From Pseudoclavibacter terrae (GTDB lineage Bacteria; Actinomycetota; Actinomycetes; Actinomycetales; Microbacteriaceae): a DNA stretch of 64,000 bases. The translations under genes were made by a program, and so were the position numbers. Shown piece by piece: positions 56,683 through 64,000 of the stretch; position 1 is the first letter of the stretch; every line of letters starts with the position of its first letter. Below the pieces are notes generated by a model. The model was not told where the DNA came from. It did not search any database and saw only the letters and a program-made list of their open reading frames with translations. The DNA is taken from the NCBI RefSeq assembly GCF_008831075.1, contig NZ_WBJX01000001.1, positions 752,505 through 816,504 on the forward strand, written 5' to 3'.

Positions 56683-58101
56683 TCAGCGGCACCAGGACGT
56701 CAGGAAGCCGGTGAGCCGACGCAGCTCCGCGCCGCTCGCGATGTCGATGACGGTTGTCGTCGACTGCTTCATGCCGGGGAGCACGGCGTAGCCGTCCGGC
56801 CCCTGCGCACCGAGCCCCGTCTCGACCGCGAGGTACTGGCCGTTGGGGGAGACGCAGATGTCGCGTAGCCATTCTCCGCTCTCGCCCGGATCGAACAGCG
56901 TCCGCTGCCCAGCGGCGTCGGCGAGCTCCACCGTGACGTCGGCGAGCCCGGCAGCCGCATCCGCAACCGCCGAGATCTGCGTCCCGTCTTGACTGAGCAC
57001 GCTCGTCTGCGTGAGGTACTGCGTCTCGCTGAGCGAGATCGGGGCAGGGGTCAGCGCCTCTGCGGTACCCGAGCTGAGGTCGAACAGCGTGTAGCCGCCG
57101 ACACCGGACGTGACTGCCGTCGCCGTGCCCGGTACGAAGCCGTGGAAATGCTGCGCCTGGCCGATCGGCTCGGCGGGAGTGCCCGCCAGGACGTTGACCA
57201 GGTACAGCTGCTCGTCGAGGGTCTGCGCGATGAGAGCCCCGGTCCGAGGGGCGAACGCCCACGCGGAGACCATGAGCGGGGCCCCGTCTGGGCCCGCGAC
57301 CTGCTTCGGCCTGAACGAGGTGTCGCTCGTGTCGAAGACGAACAGCGACCGAACCAGTTCCGTCTGCCCGTCGGCGTGCATCCCGTCGATCACGAACCCG
57401 ATGAGTCCGCTCTCCGCATCCGCGGCGAGACTCGAGAAGCTGCCCGTCGCATCCACGTTGAGGGGCACCGCCGGCCCTGGCTCGGCGCGGGGCGCGACGC
57501 CAACCGTCCCGAGGCCCGCGGTGTCCTGCTCGATGACGGCGACGAACGCGTCGGTCAGTGCGTACTCCTGGATGCGTGGCGCGGTGAAGAGGATGCGCGG
57601 CTCGCCGCCGCCGGAGACGTTCGTCTCCACGACGCGGTCCTCGAGGCTCCCGCCGGTTGAGATGGCACCGCGCACGAGCGTCGACACGTCCAGCTGCGGG
57701 GTCGCGAACTGCGTCTCGAGCGTCGATGCGACCCCCGTCGAGGAGCTGACCGCATCCTGGACCGTCAGCGTGTAGTTCGTGTCGTACGCGAGCAGCTGCT
57801 CGAACGTGAGGGTGATGGTGCCGTCGTCCTGCGAAAGGCTGTAGTCGGCGGCCGGTTCGAGGACGACCTGTGCGGGGTCGATCTCCCGCAACCGCTGGTT
57901 GGGCGTCAGTACGAGGCGCGTGCCCTGCTGCTCGACCGTGCCGATCGCGTTGACCGCCGTCGACGCGACGCGCGGCCCCTGCAGGATGTTGCCGACCGCG
58001 AGACCCGCCGCGAGCAGGGCGAGCACGACGACCGCGAGGATGAACGTCTTCCGAAAGCCTCGTCCCGTGCGGGCGTCAGGCGAGCTGAGCTCAGTAGACA
58101 T
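56683..58101 (-). CDS. Membrane-anchored beta-rich surface protein (Ig-like plus propeller-like)
   Basis: This is a 472-aa protein with one N-terminal membrane helix (residues ~19-41) and a large outside part. Residues ~65-135 look like a bacterial Ig-like domain (RLVLTPNQRLREIDPAQVVLEP; YTLTVQDAVSS). The remainder holds repeated strand patterns that suggest a beta-propeller (SAWAFAPRTGALIAQ, VSPNGQYLAVET). It ends with TSWCR. ATG at 58101 lies inside the TIGR03943-like gene (11-base overlap), so it belongs to the permease operon. Function unknown. Confidence 0.65.
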   Translation of the reverse strand: MSTELSSPDARTGRGFRKTFILAVVVLALLAAGLAVGNILQGPRVASTAVNAIGTVEQQGTRLVLTPNQRLREIDPAQVVLEPAADYSLSQDDGTITLTFEQLLAYDTNYTLTVQDAVSSSTGVASTLETQFATPQLDVSTLVRGAISTGGSLEDRVVETNVSGGGEPRILFTAPRIQEYALTDAFVAVIEQDTAGLGTVGVAPRAEPGPAVPLNVDATGSFSSLAADAESGLIGFVIDGMHADGQTELVRSLFVFDTSDTSFRPKQVAGPDGAPLMVSAWAFAPRTGALIAQTLDEQLYLVNVLAGTPAEPIGQAQHFHGFVPGTATAVTSGVGGYTLFDLSSGTAEALTPAPISLSETQYLTQTSVLSQDGTQISAVADAAAGLADVTVELADAAGQRTLFDPGESGEWLRDICVSPNGQYLAVETGLGAQGPDGYAVLPGMKQSTTTVIDIASGAELRRLTGFLTSWCR

Positions 58102-58936
58102 ATGGATCGCTCGGCTGGTCGATGGCGGTGACGGTCGTGGGCATGAGCGCCACCCGTTCCGCACTGGACGCGCTCGGGTTCGTGACGAACGCGCCGTCCA
58201 CCTCGACCCAGGTGTCGACGGGGTAGGCGGCCTGCCAGCCGGGCTGGTGCACGGCGACGCCGACAGGTGCGGCGTCGATCGCGCAGCAGTTCACGACGAA
58301 GCGGGCGAGGATGAACGCATCCGGCGCGTCCGGATCGACCGTCACGAAGCCGACGAGCTTGGCGCGCTCGCCCAGGACCTGCTGCTCGCCATCGCCCTGC
58401 CGGAGCATGGCCGCCCAGTCTTTGACCGTGAAGCTGCTGGTGTCGCGGCCGCGCAGCGTCTCGCCTTCGTCGATCGGGGAGTCCACGGTCTGCGCGTTGG
58501 CGTTCAGCGAGCGGTTCTCGACGGCCGCAGAGCTCAAGGTCACGGGCGGCGCGATGATGAGCGCGACGAACGCCGTCACGACGACGACCAGCGTGACCGT
58601 CGTCGAGGCGATCACAGCGATCCGCTGGCGGGTGCCGAGGCGCGGACGCCGGTTGTTGCGCCGCGCGGTCGACGTGCCGAGCGCATCCGACTCATGCGAG
58701 TGGTCGTGCCCGTTTCCGTTTCCGTGCCCGTGCCCGTGCTCGTCGCGGGAGGGCGTGGCGGCGATCGCGGCGATCGCCAGGATCCCGCCGATGACCGCCA
58801 TGATCGAGGTGAAGACGAAGTAGCGCGGGTGGATGTACAGCGAGAGGCCGCCGGTCATCGAGAGCCAGACCGTCGCGACGACGGTGATGAGCGTGAGGGC
58901 GACGCCGCGCCACCTGGAGAGCAGTCGTTCAAGCAA
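58091..58936 (-). CDS. TIGR03943-like permease partner protein
   Basis: This is a 281-aa membrane protein. Two N-terminal helices (residues ~12-28 and 42-58), then a His-rich loop DEHGHGHGNGNGHDHSHES (about 65-83), a third helix (~106-130) and an outside domain with RFVVNCCAIDAAPVGVAV, a Cys-Cys-containing motif typical of TIGR03943 proteins. These occur next to the COG0701-type permease and are often linked to metal handling in other bacteria. It overlaps the permease gene by 8 bases and the surface-protein gene by 11. Confidence 0.78.
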   Translation of the reverse strand: MLERLLSRWRGVALTLITVVATVWLSMTGGLSLYIHPRYFVFTSIMAVIGGILAIAAIAATPSRDEHGHGHGNGNGHDHSHESDALGTSTARRNNRRPRLGTRQRIAVIASTTVTLVVVVTAFVALIIAPPVTLSSAAVENRSLNANAQTVDSPIDEGETLRGRDTSSFTVKDWAAMLRQGDGEQQVLGERAKLVGFVTVDPDAPDAFILARFVVNCCAIDAAPVGVAVHQPGWQAAYPVDTWVEVDGAFVTNPSASSAERVALMPTTVTAIDQPSDPYVY

Positions 58937-59984
58937 TGAGGTTCACTCCGAGTCCGAGGGTGAAGGCCGACAGCGCGACGATGAGGGTGATGCGGGCGAG
59001 GACCGCGCTCGTGTAGGTCGTGCGCATGAGGGCGAGCATCTTGACGTCGATCATCGGGCCCATCACGAGGAAGGCGACGATGCCACCGGGCATGAAGGTG
59101 CCGACGAACGAAAGCGCGAAGAACGCGTCGACGTTGGCGCAGATCGAGATGACGAAGCCGAGGGTCATGAGCACGAGCACAGAGAGCACCGGATGCTCTC
59201 CGAGGGTCGTGAGCAGGTCGCGCGAGACGCCGACCTGGATCGCTCCGGCGATGGCCGATCCCACGAAGAGCGCGGGCAGCATCGTCGACGTCTCCGCACC
59301 GAACATGGAGGCGCTCGCGCGGAACCGCTCGCGCACGCTCGAGCCCGTCTCGTGGCCGTGCCTCGCCTCCAGCTCGCACGTCGCGGCGAAACTCGGCGTG
59401 AGGAGGTCCTGCGGTTTCGGGTGCCTGCTGAAGAGGAACCCGATGACGTTCGCGATCACGAAGCCGCCGATGATGCGGGCCGCGAGGATGCCATGGTCCC
59501 AGCCGAACGCCTGGTACGTCGTGACGATCGTGATGGGGTTGAGGATGGGTGCCGCCAGCAGGAACGTGATCGACTCGGCGGGCGTGAAGCCGCGCAGCAC
59601 GAGGCCGCGCGCGAGCGGGACATTGCCGCATTCGCAGACGGGCAGCGCGATGCCGAACAGGGAGATGACGGCACGCCGCAGCCACGGCGCCTCCGGCAGG
59701 ACGCGCATGAGGAAGCCGGGCGGCAGCCAGTGCTGCACGACGATCGAGAGCAGGATGCCGAGGATGATGAAGGGCATCGACTCGATGACGACGCTCAATG
59801 AGAGCGTGACGAAGTCCGTGATCGGTCCGAGTGCCGGCTGGTCGTCGAGCGACGCAGTGAGCGTGCGGATCGCGATGAGCGTGAGCACGAGGCCCGCGCC
59901 GATCGTCAGCCCGAGAACTCCGCGGTTGGCGGCCGTGCGCTGCTGCGGGAGCTTGGTGCGCTGCGCGGTCGTGTGCTCGTGCAT
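58929..59984 (-). CDS. COG0701/DUF318-type permease
   Basis: This is a 351-aa protein with about eight membrane helices. The family motif PVCECGNVPLARGLVLRG (two cysteines) lies near residue 125, and ISICANVDAFFALSFVGTF near 290. Members are putative transporters of metals or arsenic-like compounds. The ATG at 59984 has a -10 box TATACT (59997-59992) 7 nt upstream; the longer frame is not supported. It heads a three-gene overlapping operon. Confidence 0.83.
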   Translation of the reverse strand: MHEHTTAQRTKLPQQRTAANRGVLGLTIGAGLVLTLIAIRTLTASLDDQPALGPITDFVTLSLSVVIESMPFIILGILLSIVVQHWLPPGFLMRVLPEAPWLRRAVISLFGIALPVCECGNVPLARGLVLRGFTPAESITFLLAAPILNPITIVTTYQAFGWDHGILAARIIGGFVIANVIGFLFSRHPKPQDLLTPSFAATCELEARHGHETGSSVRERFRASASMFGAETSTMLPALFVGSAIAGAIQVGVSRDLLTTLGEHPVLSVLVLMTLGFVISICANVDAFFALSFVGTFMPGGIVAFLVMGPMIDVKMLALMRTTYTSAVLARITLIVALSAFTLGLGVNLIA

Positions 59985-59991
59985 CCAGCCG

Positions 59992-59997
59992 AGTATA
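59992..59997 (-). promoter_or_regulatory. -10 box of a leaderless promoter (permease)
   Basis: TATACT on the reverse strand lies 7 nt before the ATG at 59984. Confidence 0.6.
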
Positions 59998-60056
59998 GTT
60001 CGGGCCGCTTTCGCGAGGTCGGGACGTGCCGGGGTTCTGCGCATGGACGCGCATCG

Positions 60057-60132
60057 TGGAGCCGACTGCGAGGTTCGAACTCGCGACATCCGCTTTACAA
60101 GAGCGGTGCTCTACCAGCTGAGCTAAGTCGGC
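60057..60132 (-). tRNA. tRNA-Thr (anticodon TGT)
   Basis: This 76-base gene has a 7-bp acceptor stem (60126-60132 with 60061-60067), the D-arm sequence GCTCAGCTGGTAGAGC, anticodon stem CCGCT/AGCGG with loop CTTGTAA, the T-arm GTTCGAACC and a coded CCA (60059-60057). The anticodon TGT reads ACA-type threonine codons. Confidence 0.95.
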
Positions 60133-60162
60133 CTGCTGCTTTCGCAGCGGCACCATCATAGT

Positions 60163-60192
60163 CATGCGGTGCACGTCTCCGCGCACCGCATG
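60163..60192 (-). terminator. Terminator after msrB
   Basis: CATGCGGTGC (60163-60172) and GCACCGCATG (60183-60192) pair perfectly around a 10-base loop, 24 bases after the msrB stop. Confidence 0.65.
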
Positions 60193-60215
60193 GCTATCGA
60201 AGGATGCCCGTGCGC

Positions 60216-60632
60216 CTACTCGGCGGGGGTCTCTTCCTCCGGCGTGAAGGAGAGCGAGAGCGAGTTCATGCAGTACCGGTCACCGGTCGGCGTACCGAAG
60301 CCGTCAGGGAAGACGTGGCCGAGGTGGGAGCCGCAGTTCGCACAGCGCACCTCGGTGCGCACCATCCCGAGCGAGCGGTCCTCGAGCAGCTCGACCGCGT
60401 CCGGCCGCACGGACTCATAGAAGCTCGGCCAGCCGCATCCGGAATCGAACTTGGTTCCCGCCTTGAACAGCTCCGAGCCGCACGCTCGACACGTGTACAA
60501 GCCGGCACGACCCTCATCGAGGAGCTCTCCCGTGTATGCCCGCTCCGTGCCTGCCTCACGCAGCACGTGGTACTCCTGCGGCGTGAGCTCCGCGCGCCAC
60601 TCGGAATCGGGCTTGTTGACGGCGTAGGACAC
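60216..60632 (-). CDS. msrB: Peptide-methionine (R)-S-oxide reductase
   Basis: This 138-aa enzyme repairs oxidised methionine. Two zinc pairs are visible (CRAC and CANC), and the catalytic cysteine is in GDRYCMNSLSL near the C-terminus; FDSGCGWPSFYE is the substrate loop. The length is typical. GTG at 60632 follows GGAGG at a good distance; the longer upstream frame is not supported. Single gene. Confidence 0.93.
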   Translation of the reverse strand: MSYAVNKPDSEWRAELTPQEYHVLREAGTERAYTGELLDEGRAGLYTCRACGSELFKAGTKFDSGCGWPSFYESVRPDAVELLEDRSLGMVRTEVRCANCGSHLGHVFPDGFGTPTGDRYCMNSLSLSFTPEEETPAE

Positions 60633-60726
60633 CGTGCCTCCTGGAAAATCGACGAGACCGCTGGGAGCGGCCGGGGAGGATCGAGCATACGCGCGTTGCG
60701 TGAGTCCAGTCCGTGAACCCTGCTCG

Positions 60727-60732
60727 TACACT
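60727..60732 (+). promoter_or_regulatory. -10 box of a leaderless promoter (DUF3263 gene)
   Basis: TACACT lies 6 nt before the ATG at 60739, without a ribosome site between. Confidence 0.45.
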
Positions 60733-60738
60733 TCGTGC

Positions 60739-61032
60739 ATGGCACGGGACGTGGAGCTCAGCGACCTCGAGCGCGCGCTGCTGGATTTCGAAGACGGGAA
60801 TCCGCGGCAGAACGCGGCGAAGGCGGCGGCGATCAGGGATCGCTTCGGCTGGTCGACGACGCAGTATTACCGAAATCTCGCTACGCTCATCGAGACACCA
60901 GCTGCGCTCGTCCACCAGCCGATGCTCGTCGGCCGCCTGCGGCGTGCGCGCGAGCGGCGTGCGGACGAGCGCCAGTTGCGGCGCGAGCAGCGCATGTCCA
61001 GCGCCTCTCCCACCTCAGGACGGATTCGGTAG
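60739..61032 (+). CDS. DUF3263 protein, small DNA-binding-like
   Basis: This is a 97-aa actinobacterial protein. LSDLERALLDFEDGN, then AKAAAIRDRFGWSTTQYYRNLATLIETPAAL form the DUF3263 domain, which looks like a helix-turn-helix; the tail is rich in Arg. It is paired with a LytR_C protein 4 bases downstream, as in many relatives. The role is unknown, though a link to envelope control is often assumed. Confidence 0.88.
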   Translation: MARDVELSDLERALLDFEDGNPRQNAAKAAAIRDRFGWSTTQYYRNLATLIETPAALVHQPMLVGRLRRARERRADERQLRREQRMSSASPTSGRIR

Positions 61033-61036
61033 ACAC

Positions 61037-61588
61037 GTGAATTACCCCAAGGATCGCTTCGACGACATCCCACCAGGGCTCGACCGACGCGGCGCGCATC
61101 GCGCGCCCCGCACGCGCCTCGCCAAGCTCGCCTCGTGGCTGTGGGGTCTGCTCGCCGTTGTCGTGATCGTCGCCGTCGCCGCCGTCGCGATGCAGGTCAT
61201 CAACGGCGCCGTCTCGTTCAGCCCGACCGCGGAGACCGCGACGAGTGAGACTCCGACGGCGGAGGCGCCCGTCGAGGAGGCGCCGGCGGAGGTTGTGCCG
61301 CAGCTCGACCCGAACGTCTCCGTGCGAGTCCTCAACGGAACCGAGCTCGCGGGCGTCGCGGGCAGCACCACCACGGAACTCGCGGCCGCGGGCTGGAACG
61401 TCACCGAGACGGCGGATGCTCCGACCTCCGACTACGAGACGACGACCGTCTCCTACAGCGATGCCTCCCAGGAGGCTGCGGCGCTCGCCCTCGTCCAGTC
61501 GCTCGGTGGCGGAACGGCCGTCCTGGACCCGAACGTCGCCGCCGCTGGCACGATCGTGGTCATCGTCGGCGTCGACCTCGCGGGGTAG
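61037..61588 (+). CDS. LytR C-terminal domain protein, single-pass membrane protein
   Basis: This 183-aa protein has one membrane helix (residues ~36-58), a Thr/Glu/Pro-rich linker (~65-90) and an extracellular LytR_C domain (VSVRVLNGTELAGVAGSTTTELAAAGW; then TIVVIVGVDLAG). This domain is found in cell-wall-linked proteins. GTG at 61037 is 4 bases after the DUF3263 stop, in the same operon. Function not established. Confidence 0.85.
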   Translation: MNYPKDRFDDIPPGLDRRGAHRAPRTRLAKLASWLWGLLAVVVIVAVAAVAMQVINGAVSFSPTAETATSETPTAEAPVEEAPAEVVPQLDPNVSVRVLNGTELAGVAGSTTTELAAAGWNVTETADAPTSDYETTTVSYSDASQEAAALALVQSLGGGTAVLDPNVAAAGTIVVIVGVDLAG

Positions 61589-61748
61589 CCGTTCTTCGCA
61601 GGTGCGCCGAGGCTCGACACGGTGCGTGACCCGGGCATTCTCCGGGGAATATGGCTCGTGTGTTCCGTGAGTGTGAACATCTGGAGACAAAACGTCGCCA
61701 GGTGACGTGATCCCGGTTTTTGGCTTTCTCGCTCAACAGGTCGCCACC

Positions 61749-61852
61749 TAGTATCTTGCTCGAGTCCTGGGCACCATCGTTCGTCCCCCTCGCACGCATG
61801 CAGGGCTCCGCGGGTTGGCGCCTGCGAGTACTACCGAGCAATGGAGACAAAC
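61749..61852 (+). promoter_or_regulatory. Promoter and long 5' leader of the cold-shock gene
   Basis: TAGTAT (61749-61754) is a good -10 box and leaves a leader of about 90 bases before the ATG at 61853. Long leaders of cold-shock mRNAs often control translation by temperature; that role is inferred. Confidence 0.45.
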
Positions 61853-63906
<2,054 letters not shown>

Positions 63907-63926
63907 GCACCACGCGCATGTAGACA

Positions 63927-64000
63927 GGCGGGGGGGGCCCCCCGGGGCCCCCCCCAGATAGGGGACACCCACCAACACCCACGGGCCCCCGCGCAAAAAA
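63927..64000. other. Low-quality sequence at the end of the window
   Basis: From about 63927 the sequence turns into long runs of G and C, then CACCCACCAAC-type low complexity and a final A6. It resembles sequencing or assembly noise at a contig end and not genomic DNA. Nothing should be annotated here. Confidence 0.75.

Noticed and set aside
59985..60056. Zur-type zinc box upstream of the permease operon
   Set aside because: No AT-rich palindrome like TGAAAATGATTTTCA is present in the gap.

Overview
The window looks like chromosomal DNA of a high-GC actinobacterium, most likely a member of the Microbacteriaceae. The evidence is the very GC-rich codon use, a mycothiol synthase (mshD), a GlnR regulator next to mshD, CarD, LpqE, SenX3/RegX3, a MutT1-like Nudix-phosphatase fusion, small actinobacterial families (DUF3263, LytR_C, FABP/nitrobindin-like) and many genes whose -10 box lies 6-7 nt before the start codon (leaderless transcription). 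No rRNA, phage, IS element or CRISPR array was found. One tRNA (Thr, TGT) is present. The last ~75 bases look like unreliable contig-end sequence.

Layout. 1-1.8 kb: end of an iron-type ABC importer (permease tail plus ATPase). 1.9-6.8 kb: trehalose locus (LacI regulator, TreC, a PTS EIIABC). 6.9-8.1 kb: MFS transporter. 8.1-14.8 kb: GntR regulator divergent from an aconitase followed by tctCBA (tripartite tricarboxylate uptake). 14.8-17.5 kb: GntR regulator, ornithine-cyclodeaminase-family enzyme and proline racemase/hydroxyproline epimerase in one overlapping operon. 17.6-19.9 kb: a Y-family DNA polymerase with an SOS-like box, then a BenE-type transporter. 20.0-25.9 kb: a seven-gene reverse-strand operon with four glycosyltransferases, a shortened solute-binding lipoprotein, a cation transporter and a small membrane protein. 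26-27 kb: three small unknown proteins. 27-32 kb: DUF805 protein, MarR repressor and multidrug MFS pump under a striking double operator, CsbD, a small GntR regulator with a membrane protein, and a conserved unknown.

32.1-32.8 kb is an unusual non-coding stretch. 32.8-43.2 kb is a phosphate and nitrogen block: pstB-pstA-pstC and two pstS copies, each pstS preceded by 11-bp-phased PHO-box repeats, then the Nudix-phosphatase, ppk, mshD and glnR. 43.2-46.7 kb: small membrane proteins, a 22-bp tandem repeat, a nitrobindin-like protein, YgfZ and a FUSC-family protein. 46.9-52.7 kb: methyltransferase, gpmA, a CmtR-like metal sensor with its cation exporter, phoU, senX3 and regX3. 52.8-56.6 kb: lpqE, carD, cysS, rlmB. 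56.7-60 kb: a permease, a TIGR03943-like protein and a beta-propeller-like surface protein in one operon. 60-64 kb: tRNA-Thr, msrB, two small actinobacterial proteins, a cold-shock protein and groEL behind two CIRCE elements.

Functional picture: phosphate sensing (SenX3/RegX3/PhoU), high-affinity uptake (Pst) and polyphosphate storage (Ppk) cluster within 20 kb. Sugar, tricarboxylate and hydroxyproline utilisation modules each carry their own local regulator. The least-explained parts are the glycosyltransferase/one-lobe binding protein/CDF operon, the three-small-protein module, the ~700-bp non-coding stretch before pstB and the permease/TIGR03943/propeller operon.
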